64,000 nt of DNA from Diphasiastrum complanatum (lineage: Eukaryota > Streptophyta > Lycopodiopsida > Lycopodiales > Lycopodiaceae), in contig CM055105.1 of the NCBI GenBank assembly GCA_029204225.1, forward strand, positions 14,101,221 through 14,165,220, in the 5' to 3' direction. A model generated the notes under the pieces. That model searched no databases. It was not told where the DNA came from and saw nothing but the letters and a program-made list of their open reading frames with translations. Each line of letters begins with the position of its first letter. The first letter of the stretch is position 1. The position numbers were made by a program, and so were the translations under genes. Shown here one piece after another: positions 34,804-46,000 of this stretch.

Positions 34804-35972
34804 GATAGATCCAAGTTGGTGATGGCATGTTACGAAAAGTTTATCTACGAAGCCATCATAGCCAGATCTAGAAAAATCAAAACAGATCAAGCTAGATCCA
34901 CCAAGATTTAACCAGATCTGGAAAAATCAGAGAAGATCCAACAAGATCCAGGTTCAGATAGGACCAATAGGAAAGCAGATCATCAGGTTTCACCAATAAG
35001 CCCCCCAATTTGCAGATCAAATACCTCGATCTCAAGAATCAGTGGAAAAATTCACCAAAACTGATAAATCAGCTACCAAATATCTATCAAAACTCTCAGA
35101 GAATTACCTACAGTCAGATCTAACATGGATGCAACAGATTACCAGTTTGCAGGCGTTAAGGATCAGAGAATCTCAAGATCTCGTCAAAAAACACTAAAAA
35201 AGAACACTTTTTTCATGATTTTTGGAGATCCCCTAGGAGTTACCTCTTGAAACTTTGACAGTTACTAGATCTGACTCAGATGCATCTATAAAAATCTATG
35301 CAAGTGTTAATAATAGAAAAATCATCATTTTCTAGGTGTTTGCGAGGGTTCCAAGGAGCAAAATCTTCAGAACCTTCGCTAAGCATCAAGATCATCAAAC
35401 CAACCTTTGCAAGGGGCATAAATCGAATCAGAGTAGTGAAATTAGCCTGTCTACATGGTCTGATCTTAAAAATCCAACCACTAGAACAAGATGTGTGAGA
35501 ATTCACTTCCTACGAGAATTGAACCCTCGCAGACTGTTTGAAATCTCGCAGAACCTTCGCAAGGCAGTCAAATCACCTTCTGGACTCTCGCAGACTTCTC
35601 TGAGGTCTTAGAATTTTGTGAAGAAGGTCCCTGCAAAAATTTGAGTGGAACTGAACAAGGAAAAGTGGATTTCACCTAATACGCACTCTAAATTCCGCTA
35701 TATAAGGGCGGATTTTGAGTCATTGTCACTTTGCCTAGCGAAGCTTTGCCCGATTTTCGATCAAATTTCCAAGTTCTCCGAAAGCAACCAAATTTCATAC
35801 TAGCCATCATCTGCACATTCTGAACCAAGATCTGTGCTCTGAACCGCCATTATTACCATCCAATTCCTGTTTTTCACTGTTTTTCTCGTTTCCCTCACTT
35901 TTACCATTCCCACCGTTTTTCTTACTTTTTCTCACTTTTTCTTTGTAACCAACTTTGACTATCACTGATAAC
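34804..35972 (+). other. Spacer between pol and extra ORF
   Basis: Non-coding. At 34860-34970 short units containing CAGATC and AAATCA repeat irregularly (GATCC-rich). At 35480-35600 several CTCGCAGA motifs resemble the leader repeats. A TATA box is near its end. Confidence 0.4.
35699..35707 (+). promoter_or_regulatory. TATA box upstream of extra ORF copy 2
   Basis: CTATATAAGG about 270 bp before the MASSSSDD start codon. It parallels the TATA box before copy 1 at 19.49 kb. Confidence 0.45.
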
Positions 35973-37013
35973 ATGGCCTCCTCATCTTCTGATGACTCTG
36001 GCACCAAGCAGGTGATCCAGCGCAAAATACCATCAGCCACCTAGATTTGGCCCTTGCCTTCTGACGCCCTAATCAAACCATGGCTTCAAACGACTGGTCC
36101 TCTTCTTGAAGCAATGGATTTTTACCCAACGCTTTTCAGCTCTGACATTAACATGGGCCTTGCCCTTCATGCTTAAGCCACCTGGGACGTGCCAAAGTCA
36201 CGTTTCTACTTCCTATACCAGAGTACCATGTACAAGGTACAGATTAATGCAGACTCAATGGTCACTATCGGCATTATGTCAGGCGACCGCCAGCCAATCT
36301 CTCATCGTCATGCAAAAGCCCTAATAAAGCCTTTCGTGATCCAAACTGGTTGAAATTTTGATCCAAACTAACAACGGATATCTGATAGAGGCTATCACGG
36401 ATCCAGTCATTCAGGCGGCCGCACATCTGTTGAATAACTGAATCCAGTCAAAGCTGCTTAGTCAGATTGTGGAGTCCTTCTTGGGATTCCCTAGACCCAC
36501 AGTAGTGCCATACGACTGGCATACTTTCCTCATCCACGAACTAACAATCTCCATCAAACCAAACTCTTGTGAATGTATCGCAGCAGGCCCCCTGCTGTGT
36601 AACTTTGCCTGTGCACTTCTCGAGGCAAAAAGTATGCGGGTTCCACCATTCCAGCATCTTATCATCCATAGTGCCTCATACTAACCTGTACCCTCCCACC
36701 ATTGCATCCACATCCGCCCGTCCGGTAGTCACTGACACAACAGCCAGCAAGCGAATACGTGGCATTGTCTCCTCCTCCTCATCTCCACCTAAAACCAGAC
36801 GCCGCACCACCACACCACTAACTATTTCTGCTTCTACCACCGCCACCTCCTCTTTTGTACAACCCTTTACTACTATTTTGGTTCTCGTTTCTATTTCTTT
36901 TGTTCAACCCACAACCACCGCTTTTGTTTTCATACCCATCTCCTCTGTAATTGCTACTTCTACCTCTGTTCCATCTTCTACCACCCCTTCCATTACTATC
37001 CCTTCCTCCATCG
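35973..37013 (+). pseudogene. Extra ORF of a Gypsy element, copy 2 (unrecognised)
   Basis: Broken frame beginning MASSSSDDSGTKQVIQRKIP at ATG 35973, then LPSDALIKPWLQTTGPLLEA, RFYFLYQSTMYKVQINADSM and ISHRHAKALIKPFVIQ. A later Ser/Thr/Pro-rich tail (about 36680-37010) includes KRIRGIVSSSSSPPKTRR, a possible basic nuclear-localisation-like stretch. It follows integrase on the same strand. I recognise no domain. Start, position, TATA box and tail composition match copy 1 at 17.5-19.4 kb, but sequence identity is weak. The element is cut at 37013, where chromovirus RT on the other strand begins. Confidence 0.45.
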
Positions 37014-37865
37014 GTATCCCGTACATAGATCAAGTTTTCTAAAGTATTTAGCTCCATTCAATAGATCAATGAGATCGTCCATCCTGGGCAATGGCCATTT
37101 ATTTTTAACTGTGAGTTTGTTCAGACCCTTGTAATCTACACATAGCCAAAAACTCCCATCTTTCTTACTCTTAAGGACAGGTGCTCCCCATGGATATTTA
37201 CTTGGTCTTATGTGTCCCATCCGGAGATACTCCTCGATCTGCCTAGCCACTTCCTCCTCTTCCTTCTGACTAAACCGATATGGTTGTCTGAAGATAGGAT
37301 GGCTATTGGGCAAAAGATCTATCTTATGATCCACCGACCGAGCGGGTGGTAGTCTATAAGGTAGCTGCTTCGGAAAAACTTCACTAAATTCTTGCTTTAA
37401 AATCTTGCAAAAGTTGTTGTTCCTGATGCGAATTTTCGGTGTTAAAGCATGAAAACACATTCACATCCCCAATGTCACAATGCATACGAGATTTCAAAAG
37501 CAAGTGAAAGAGTTCATACTTAGAACCATTAAGTTTCTCAATTAATTCAGCTGAGGAAATCATCGACGAAGGAAGTACATCGGTCTCTCCAAAAATAGAG
37601 ACAATCTGATCAAACTTATCTTTAAATACCATAGAACGATTTTTAAAATCTATCTCTAAAGAGTCTGATTTGCCAAAAAATCATTCATAGCCCAAAATCA
37701 CATCAGTCTAGTCCAGATTCATGACATGGAAATCCAACGGCTCAACATAGTCCTACATCCGAAGGTCTAAGTTTGAGACTTTGACATCCCAAATCTCAGT
37801 GTCCGATCCTGAGGCAAGACGGACCACGTAACGGTGATCACTGGCCATGGTGGGCACTCGAGCTT
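37014..37865 (-). pseudogene. Chromovirus RT, N-terminal part (copy A)
   Basis: The minus strand reads [60 protein letters not shown] and RKLDLCTGY, then ends abruptly at about 37014 before the YLDD/FLDD catalytic motif. Between protease and this part the frame is shifted. It matches the plus-strand copy at 55.9-56.3 kb closely. The truncation point is shared with the end of the extra ORF, so the join arose by insertion or recombination. Confidence 0.88.
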
Positions 37866-39014
37866 CTGCACAAGTCGAGCATTCAAAAAATTGTGAGTAG
37901 TACCTGAATCAAATAGCACATTCACGTCTTTCCCTAAATATTGCCTCTCACACGAAACAATTCATTAGGCTTGAAAGAGAGTGCACTAAAGTTATAAGTA
38001 CAGTCACAATCAATCAACAAATTGACTTCCAATTTACCTGTCCGTAAATCCACAGTCACGAAACTTGACGACTTTGCTTTCCGTTCAGGGCACTGTTTGG
38101 CACGGTGCCCGGGTTTAAGCAGAGAAAACACAAATTCTGTTTAAGCGCCGCCAACCGTGCTTTGTCTTTGACCACCAGTTTTTTCTTTTTTTTTGGGTGC
38201 TGGTATGCTTCTGCCTCCAAAAAAAATTGCTTCTTATGTTTGTTAGATTTTTCTTGCTTGGGTTTTGGGGCCGTTTGGCCGTGCACGCTTTTACATGATG
38301 CAACAACTATATTATCATAGGCTTTTGCCACACGGATAGCATCCTCTAGTGAGTTAAGGATATTTCGTTTGCATTCATTTTGATAGTCCTGGCAATAAAT
38401 TGCCACTTTGGTAACTTTCAATCAAATAGCGACACCTTGGCCAAAGAGTCCAAGAACTCTTGGACATCACCGTCCAGTTCTCGGCTGCCCATTTCACAAT
38501 TGATAAACTGAATATACAGCTCGGAATCGTCTATCATGACAAAAGCTTTCCGGAATTCCGTCAAGAATCCAGCCCAAGTCACCGGTTTCGTGGAAAGTTC
38601 CCTCCACCAAGAAGAGGCTTTGCCCTCCAGAAACAATAGAACCGATGATATTCGTTTATCCTCTAGGATGTTGTGCAAGCTAAAATAGCTTGTCCAACGG
38701 TTTATCCAGTCTTCAACAACTTTCGGACGTTTAAACTTTTTATCGTCGGAAAATATTTCCGGTTGGTAGCCCAAATTGTTAGAGTTAATAGCTTGTACTT
38801 AATTAAATAGATTTTGCATTTGTTTATCCCGTTGTTTATTGCTCTGATGGAGTTCTAAAACTGCCTTGCCTAAAGTTTGCAACAATTTTTCTGAGTCCAG
38901 GGTGTCATCACTGCCGGGTGAGGCCGACTGAATCTCTGTATTTCCCCCATCTCTTCTAGGTGACGCAGGATGAATGTCGGTACCACCCCCCTCCAAAATC
39001 TCATCAGTATCCAT
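37866..39014 (-). pseudogene. Chromovirus gag and protease (copy A)
   Basis: Gag starts at 39014 (MDTDEILEGGG). After a stop near 38800 it continues NNLGYQPEIFSDDKKFKRPK, WINRWTSYFSLHN, EGKASSWWRELSTKPVTWAG and FRKAFVMIDDSELY. A basic linker and a CCHC-like knuckle follow (GHRAKQCPE at about 38100). The protease active site reads VNVLFDSGTTHNFLNA at about 37925-37880. Stops and frame changes are frequent. The same family is present on the plus strand at 54.5-58.6 kb. Confidence 0.88.
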
Positions 39015-39490
39015 TTGCTTGCCAACTGAAAATTAATTTTTTTTTTTGTTCAGTTAACGCAATTATTACGGGTATGATAATTTGCTAAACCAAACAATGT
39101 CTATAACAAAAATTAATTTTCAGAACAAACGTGCTTTAATTAACAAATTATACCAATGAATTGGCAAATGGGTTCTAAGCAATAAAAAATCGGAATTAAC
39201 CGTCAATGCAATGTAAATTGCTTAACAACTGTTAGCTCATATAACAACTGCAAAATTGAACCAGCAGTTCTTAAAAACTGGAAAATCCATTTTGAGCAAG
39301 AAATTCACAAGTTTAAAAAACTCAAAAAACTCAAAAAAAAAACTTACAAGCCAACTTCCGCCACCACTACTTCACCTACCCCTTAACATGCAAACACCAA
39401 GTTTTTTTTAACAAAAAAAGAATTTGAGTTTGGGGCCACCTAAGCCCCCCCCCCCCCCTCTCCTTCCTACTCCTCTCCTCGGGTCCTCAC
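39015..39490 (-). other. Chromovirus 5' flank, poly-C tract
   Basis: AT-rich and non-coding with homopolymer runs (T at 39039, A at 39330, C at 39445-39458). Probably the upstream leader of copy A. No LTR or primer site could be identified. Confidence 0.4.
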
Positions 39491-40286
39491 AAGCTACAGA
39501 AGACCAATAATCTTTTGATTCCGAAAGTTCACATACAGAGATCCATTAGACAGATTACAAGAAGTCTATCTGTAGATGTGAGATGGACTGTAACGGCAAT
39601 AGAGGCGCTGCACACTGCATATGAGGATTTCCAAGTGAAATTTATTTTAGATAATGTTGCTGTAGCTGTCCATGCCAAGAGGGTGACCATCATGCCCAAG
39701 GATTTCAACATTATGTTCAGGATACGGGACACATATGACAAATTTGCAAGTACTTTAGACCTGCTGCTTCCTCTCCTCCAAAACAAGATTCAGAGAGGAG
39801 AAAACGAAAGCAATCTTTAGGTCCTAGATACAGTTTTAAGATGCCGAAGACCAATGCTGGTCTTCCCCTTTCTAAATTAGATACACGTTAATTAGAAAAT
39901 AGGGATAAAATGCTAGGTGACAATGTAGGAGGTGGGGCAATTCAATATTGGATGGAGTTTTTCCGGACCCCATTTTTTATAGATGTAACATTGTTTCCCC
40001 TTCAATTCATGGTTGCATTTGAATTCCCTGATTTCAAAAGTCTGCACATGGATATGCTCCAATACGTCAGACTGGGGACTCCAATTCTCGTGCTCCCATA
40101 CATAACAAAGTAAGTGTATTTTTTTCAGATTTTATTAAGTTGAATTTTTCATAGGAATTTTGATTTCACATTGATTCTCATAAATTTATTGTTTTCTGAT
40201 TGTAGTGATCATTGGAGCTTATATGTGTTGTCCTTATACATCAATGATGAGGGTGTGTGTAATCCAGTTTGTTTAAAGACGAACTC

Positions 40287-40327
<41 letters not shown>

Positions 40328-40910
40328 CACACACACACTTGCCAGAAGCCATATCCAGGAAACACTGGAACTCTTTTCAATACCAAATGCAATAGCATAT
40401 ACGAAGCTGAAAATTGTTGATGCAGAGGTAAAAATTTATCTAAATCGGTCCGACACGCCCTTGTAGTTATTGTTTGGTTTCTTTTCAAATCGTGCATGTT
40501 GATCCAATATTCAAACAATGTCTTTTAGATATCAGTTCGACGTGCGCTTGTTTCCATTGTAGATTTTATTATAACATCCTGCACGTTGATCCGATATCTC
40601 ATAATGTTAAAATCTTAATATTGCAGTCCTCCCAGCAGGTTGATTCTGTAAGTTGTGGTTGGTATACGGTATGCAGTGCCAAACTTTTTCAATTGGCTTG
40701 CACTACATGATGGACTTCCTAATCTGAAAGAGGTAATCTTTCTATTAATAACATTTAATTGTGTTTTTTTTTTCATAATCAAATTCCTGATAACTAATCT
40801 TTGGTTAATAACATTTAACTGTGTTTATGTTTTTTTCAGTTTGAAGGTCTCCCCAATGGAGATAATGCACTTTAGGAAGTAGACCATAAAGCTTGTAATC
40901 AAAAATTCAT
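39491..40910 (+). pseudogene. Histone H3-fold segment followed by Ulp1/C48 protease exons
   Basis: 39497-39760 encodes a histone H3 fold without its tail: LQKTNNLLIPKVHIQRSIRQ, then DVRWTVTAIEALHTAYEDF, VAVHAKRVTIMPKDFNIMFR, IRDTY. The IHAKRVTIMPKD signature of H3 is kept almost exactly. After a frame change come Ulp1-like exons: LGDNVGGGAIQYWMEFF and TPILVLPYIT (to 40111), a spliced NDHWSLYVLSLY (from 40207) holding the catalytic His, IQETLELFSIPNAIAY (to about 40428), QQVDSVSCGWYTVC (40627-40674) holding the oxyanion Gln and catalytic Cys, and FNWLALHDGLPNLKE. Introns have GT/AG borders. Frameshifts at about 39800 and 40675 and an AC repeat inside suggest a pseudogene or transposon-borne gene. 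Role if intact: SUMO-type protease tied to a histone fold. Confidence 0.7.
40291..40338. repeat. (AC)n microsatellite
   Basis: About 24 AC units with one GC interruption. It lies between two Ulp1-like coding segments and disrupts them. Confidence 0.95.
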
Positions 40911-42099
40911 ATCCCATTGCAGTGGCAGAGTGTTCTCCACCCAAGCTACTTCCAACTGGAGAAATGGATTTAGAGATCATAGATAGTTGATACTGAATAA
41001 AAATTCATTTCACTTGATGTGAATGAGACACATGTACATAAGATTTTAATAGAAATATATTTACAATTTTCTATGGTTGTTCTTACTTGTTTGTTTTCTG
41101 TTATTAATTCACGTTATGATTCATTCATCTTCAATTTCTACGGTTTTTCGACATGTTTGTTTTTCATAGCCTTGGTCTGCCTTGCCTTTACCATGGTTTT
41201 TTTGGAGAAGTTCAGAAAGATGATCTGATCGAATCTTTTCCACCACCAATCTAAACATGCGACATTAGTACACTTAGACTTGTTGCAGCAAAGTTTTGAT
41301 CAGATCATTATCTGAACATATTCAAATATGCCAAGACAAGGACAATACAGACCAAGGCAATGAAGACAAAAAATACAACCGATATATACGAGACTTCAAC
41401 AAGGGCAAGCGTCGATTCAATATTTGATTGTAGTGGTTACTAGAGTTCAAGTGATTGAAGATTTTCCCGATGGAGATAATGCATTTTCTGCAGGAGACAA
41501 TGAATCTTGTTATCGATTATATTATCCAATTACATTGTGTTTTGCACCATGGAAATGGAGATCATAGAAATGAAAGAGCCTCATAGAAAAAGTAGTTCAT
41601 ATATTTTCAAAAATGATGCATAAAAAAAATTGTATTACATAACACAAAATTCCATTGTCCATAATCTATGGATCTTCAATTTCAATGGATGTTCCAATAT
41701 CTTTGCATTTTATATGCTCTTCCTGCCTTACTCTTACCTGCACAAGAAAAATTGTTGTAGTTAGTATATTTTATGAAACTGATTCACTTAGAAATAGAAA
41801 TAAAAGAATATTTTTATATGGCATAACGTACCTTTACACCATTCAATTGAAATTGATATTTCTGAGGTAGATCGAATTGTAACATGTCTAGTTTTGATCG
41901 CCATCCGTGCTCTGAGTTGATTTTTGGCCAATTGTAGTTGTTTAGCATGATTTTGTCTAGTGGGATGCCGCATTCCGTCCATTTGGTGCGTCATAAGCAT
42001 GGCAAGAAATGGGCGTTTACCCGGAGTTGCTGAGGACTCGTCACGTATGCCTTGATGGTCGTAGGGTCACACTCGAATAGCTGCTGGCGCCAAGCTCAC
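40911..42099. other. 3' flank of the H3/Ulp1 locus with a partial duplicate
   Basis: 41460-41760 resembles 40845-41170 in order (GATGGAGATAATGCATTTT, then a CTTGT-ATC stretch, AAATGGAGATCATAG, and ATCTTCAATTTC), so the last exon and 3' region of the Ulp1-like gene appear duplicated about 600 bp downstream. A minus-strand ORF at 41788-42000 (RMAIKTRHVTIRSTSEISIS) is not recognised. Confidence 0.4.
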
Positions 42100-42763
42100 A
42101 AGCATCAAGGAGACGAGATTAGTTGTTACGCGGTGTTTGTTCCCATGAAAGCGATAGCATATTCCAAAATCCAGCATGTGTATACTAACACTAAGGTCCT
42201 TAACACTACAACTATTAATCCTATTCCACAATGATAGAAACTCATCCCTCTCTCTCCTCTTCTCTCTCATCAAAAGCATTCAACCCCAATAAACATCAAA
42301 TCCAACAATTAGCAAATACAAAGAAAGCATGAGAGATGGAGGAAGAGAGATAAGAGCATGGACATTCCTGATCCATTCCATAAGAGGGCCAACCTGCTTG
42401 TATTGAAATGAAGAGAGAACATGTACAATGATTTAAATTTACCATTTACATAGTGGATTGAGAATCTAGGCGGCACCCCAATTCCTATTGGCTAATTCTA
42501 ACCTAAGCATTTAAAAAGTGGAGGGAACTCATTTATATTAATTGGAGGACCCAATTTGAAAACGAATTTTGGTGGGAACCTCTATTTTCTTCACTAATTT
42601 GACTTTTAGGCCCTGTGACATTAGAAGTCCCACAAAAAGGCTTAAAGTCATTTTATTAACTTTCTAATCAAATAACTATATGATCATCGGGTTTGACTTA
42701 CACACGCAGGGTGCCAAATCTCTCTCACATATTAACTAGGGTCAGGGGCAAAACCCTCCAACA
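42100..42763 (-). repeat. Probable LTR or LTR remnant
   Basis: On the minus strand it starts TGTTGGAGGGTTTTGCCCC at 42763. It carries a segment (AGCCAATAGGAATTGGGG) resembling one in the LTR at 28.36 kb, and a CT/GA-rich part near its end. A TGGCGCC-containing string follows at about 42096. Boundaries are tentative. It directly abuts a chromovirus RT fragment at 42764. Confidence 0.4.
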
Positions 42764-43168
42764 ATGGGATCAAGATTGACGAGGATAAATTCAAGATAGT
42801 GGTTGATTGGCCGATTCCGCAAACTGTGAGGCAAGTCAAATCATTTTTGGGATTTACAGTTTTCTTTTGAAAAATTCATTGAGGATTATGCTAAGGTAGC
42901 AGTCCCACTCAATAATCTGACAAAAATGTATTTTTAATTTTAAAAAAGTAGGAGTCAACCTAGGCCGCCTATTGTTTGGAATGAGAATTTAAATCAGTGT
43001 TTTGAAAAACTTAAAAATCTAATTGTTTCACCTCTCGTGTTACAAATTGCAGATCCAGATTTACATTACGTCGAGAGAACTAACGCAAGTGATACTGCCA
43101 TTGGAGTGGTTCTATTACAGAATGATAGGCCACTAGCGTTTGAAAGCAATAAATTCACTGGTCCTCAG
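42764..43168 (+). pseudogene. Chromovirus RT end and RNase H start (copy C)
   Basis: Plus strand reads GIKIDEDKFKIVVDWPIPQT, VRQVKSFLGFT, then with frame changes EDYAKVAVPLNNLTK, CFEKLKNLIVSPLVLQIADP, ASDTAIGVVLLQND and PLAFESNKFTGPQ. RNase H stops at 43168, exactly where the second non-autonomous Copia LTR begins. The integrase continues at 47.38 kb. Confidence 0.82.
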
Positions 43169-43820
43169 TGTGAAAAAAGTGGATCTTGAATGGATCTAAG
43201 ATCCCAAATGTTCTGGCTAAGATCTTTGCACAACAAGCTACAAGAACTAGAAATGGCAAAGCATCGTAATGCTACCTTTGATACACATGAACTTCACAAA
43301 GCATTCAAGAGACAAAAGAAACTTATGAAAGATAATGATGGCAGCAAAAAACAACAACATACCAACCCTACAACAACAGCCTACCACTTTTGGAAACCTC
43401 TTAAGATCATACACAAAAGCTTGAAGACAATACACAAAGCAATGCTCTCAATGGAGGAAGAAACTGTGACAATGATCTATTGATCTCTCTCAACAATACA
43501 AAAAGTTTCTCCAACTTGTTCTCCACGATTTTCAGGCTAATATAGGTGAGAGAGATGATTCTCTCTCCTCTCTCTAGAAATTAGGACCCAATTTTAGGGC
43601 ACCAGTAGCCTAACAACCAATTTTGGCCTATATGTCCAAATAACATGATTTTGGTGTCATTTAGAAGGTCCTGAAGTTTAAGACTTCTTCAACATGAAAT
43701 ATATACTAAATAAAAGTATCTAGGCCTCTTTCACATGTGTGAAAGGTTAGATCCAAAACTATGTACAAAAATTGCCAATTTAGGCCTCAAACTAGCTAGG
43801 AAATGTTGACAATTTTCACA
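43169..43820 (-). repeat. 3' LTR of copy 2
   Basis: 652 bp, almost the same length as the 653-bp LTR of copy 1. Starts TGTGAAAATTGTC at 43820 and ends at TGTGAAAAAAG (plus-strand view, 43169). Sequence is diverged from copy 1 but shares order and purine-tract context. Confidence 0.75.
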
Positions 43821-43833
43821 CTCCCTCTTCAAC

Positions 43834-45282
43834 TTAACTTGCTAGTTTTACAACACTACTTTGCTCCAACCTAAGAATGATCTCCATCATGATAATAGAT
43901 CTCTTCTCAAGTGTTCTAACATTTACAATATGAAGTACAACATAATTGATATAGATAATAGTGTCCATATAGGATGCTTCACTATTTCTTACATCAATTT
44001 TACATAGAATGATGAACAAGATACATGTAAAAGAACATAGAATCATAATGAAAGGATTCCTCCATGTATACACCTTTGAATTCTCTGTAAAACAGCAGCA
44101 AACAAGTTGTAAGTGAAAGTAACCAACAAGTGTTTTCATGCCTCCTCCACATTCCACTATGCCCATAGTGAAATCACCATGTATCTCCATGAATGAACCT
44201 CCATCACCACCTTGCCTTTGTAGATCTCCAATCCATGAAAGCCCTTGAGTGAATGAATGCCAAAATGATGTGTTCTCTGCTCCATTTAGATGAGCAAAAC
44301 CTGAACTCGAAATACTTGAAGTATTTCTACAAGATTTACATACAACCCTTGATCCTACATTGTCAACAATTTGCCAATTTGCCAACACTGGGATGCTAGA
44401 TCTTGAACTTTGCTCAAAAGTAAACATATTGACCACTTCAATATCTTTCAAGATTTGAATGAATGCATTTACTTGATCATAAAAACCAGCAATAATAACT
44501 ATTCCATCTCCAAGATCCAAAGGATGCAAAACTATGGAACTAGTTTCATTGAATTTTGACAATTCCAACACATTGACATGACAATGTTCATACATGAGAT
44601 TAAACAAGTAAGGTAGAGTAAAAGGACACTTCCTTGCTGCTCCAAGAACCTTACTTGAACCTTCAAGAACCTGTAAAAACAGATCCAAAATGCTTTGCAC
44701 ATGTGGCTCCCCTTTGATGCTTTTGACTAGCTTCCAATTGCTACTTGCCTCTTGGTGTTGAAGAAGCAATTCAAGATCAACATCTTGATATTCCAATAAA
44801 ACATCAAGTACTTTGCATTTATAAACATCTTCAGATCTGAACCTCTGAAGATACTCCCTCTCAAACACATGTTTAACATCCCACAAGATCTCATCATTGC
44901 TTGATTTCAACCTTTCAATATAGATAGTGAAAACAATGTCACCATCATAAACCCAAAGATAGATTTCTACAATTCTATCCAACATGAAGTAGAGTAGATA
45001 AAGTTGAGTATCAAACCTAATCAAACCAGCCCATTTGAGTTCAAACCAAACCTCAATGAGCTCACCAATGAGATCTTCCTTGCTTTGAAGAAATTTCCAC
45101 TTGAGTTGCTCCATGTAGTCTTCTGCATCCAACCTTTTGCCATCTTGATCATGCATGAACACTCCACCACAATCATAACATCCTTTGAGTTGATGAAAAG
45201 ATGTAAGATCCATTCCTTTGATCTTCCCAAGAGTCACTCTTCCTTTGCCCTTTCCTTCACAAGACTCCCTCCTAATGATCAC
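43834..45282 (-). CDS. Accessory ORF of the non-autonomous Copia family, copy 2
   Basis: 482 codons without interruption. The N-terminal 200 residues match the globular part of the copy 1 ORF: GKIKGMDLTSFHQLKG, HDQDGKRL, EDYMEQLKWKFLQ, DLIGELIEV, EREYLQRFRSED. It then runs on through KLVKSIKGEPHVQSILDLFL, GGDGGSFMEIHGDF and KIDVRNSEASYMD to LEKRSIIMMEIILRLEQSS near the purine tract. In copy 1 this C-terminal half is broken. Differences between copies are mostly conservative. No known domain is recognised: no YxDD, zinc finger or DDE motif. Confidence 0.6.
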   Translation of the reverse strand: MIIRRESCEGKGKGRVTLGKIKGMDLTSFHQLKGCYDCGGVFMHDQDGKRLDAEDYMEQLKWKFLQSKEDLIGELIEVWFELKWAGLIRFDTQLYLLYFMLDRIVEIYLWVYDGDIVFTIYIERLKSSNDEILWDVKHVFEREYLQRFRSEDVYKCKVLDVLLEYQDVDLELLLQHQEASSNWKLVKSIKGEPHVQSILDLFLQVLEGSSKVLGAARKCPFTLPYLFNLMYEHCHVNVLELSKFNETSSIVLHPLDLGDGIVIIAGFYDQVNAFIQILKDIEVVNMFTFEQSSRSSIPVLANWQIVDNVGSRVVCKSCRNTSSISSSGFAHLNGAENTSFWHSFTQGLSWIGDLQRQGGDGGSFMEIHGDFTMGIVECGGGMKTLVGYFHLQLVCCCFTENSKVYTWRNPFIMILCSFTCILFIILCKIDVRNSEASYMDTIIYINYVVLHIVNVRTLEKRSIIMMEIILRLEQSSVVKLAS

Positions 45283-46000
45283 ACCACAAAAGTTAGCAAT
45301 CTCCCTCTTGATAGTTGCATCATAAGAAATGGAAGAATCTCAAACATTAGAAGCCATGAAAAGAATACATAGTACCTTCAACATAATAATGATTGAAATA
45401 CTTTTTCTTGTCAAACCTAGACTTCTAATCAATGATATATGTATTGATAATGAACCCTCACTATCATTCACAAAAGCATCATTCAAAGTACATCACAACT
45501 CTTCACATTCATCTCTTCCTTTTGACTTGAGATCTTCCTCACCAAGTCTCATCATAGAACTTGTTGATCTACTTTCTTTATGAATACATGTGACACCACT
45601 TGTTGCACAAATGACTTTCTTGGACTTATCACTAAAGATGCAAAAGAAACTTTTTTTTCAAACATGCTCAAAGCACCATCTCTTTCCAAATGAGTAAATA
45701 AGTCATTAGCAACAACTATTTCCAAAGAAGAGTGTTCATCACCTCCATTGATGAAGTTAGCTCTCTTCTTACCTTTTTCATTTTTGCACTTGCCATGTAG
45801 TTCCATTGAAGAGCCACCAAGACTTGGAAATCTATGAGTAGAAGAGTTCAAACATGATACTAATTTAGCACCACATGACTCCATTTGACTAGTAGGTAGC
45901 ACTAGTCCATCTTCAAGATCCAATGGATCCAAAACATTGATCATAGATTCACCAAAAGTTAGAAGGGAAGATTGAAAACACATGCAACACTTACACACTA

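Larger units (their letters stand above)
43169..46000 (-). mobile_element. Non-autonomous Copia element, copy 2 (5'-truncated)
   Basis: A relative of the 20.2-25.6 kb element on the same strand. It has a 3' LTR (43169-43820), the purine tract AAGTTGAAGAGGGAG, the accessory ORF (43834-45282) and an upstream part (45998-45552) matching the Lys/Ser-rich zone of copy 1 (NFINGGDEHSSLE, SPRKSF). Gag, protease, primer site and 5' LTR were not found, so it is truncated near 46.0 kb. In copy 2 a block MESCGA...THRFP lies upstream of that zone, whereas in copy 1 it lies downstream, so modules have been shuffled. Inserted in chromovirus copy C. Confidence 0.8.

Noticed and set aside
36818-37057. Minus-strand Gly/Arg/Asn-rich ORF resembling an RNA-binding protein
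   Set aside because: Antisense of the Ser/Thr/Pro-rich tail of the extra ORF. Low-complexity artefact.
40269-40518. ORFs with poly-His/Thr or poly-Cys/Val runs
   Set aside because: Translations of the AC microsatellite.
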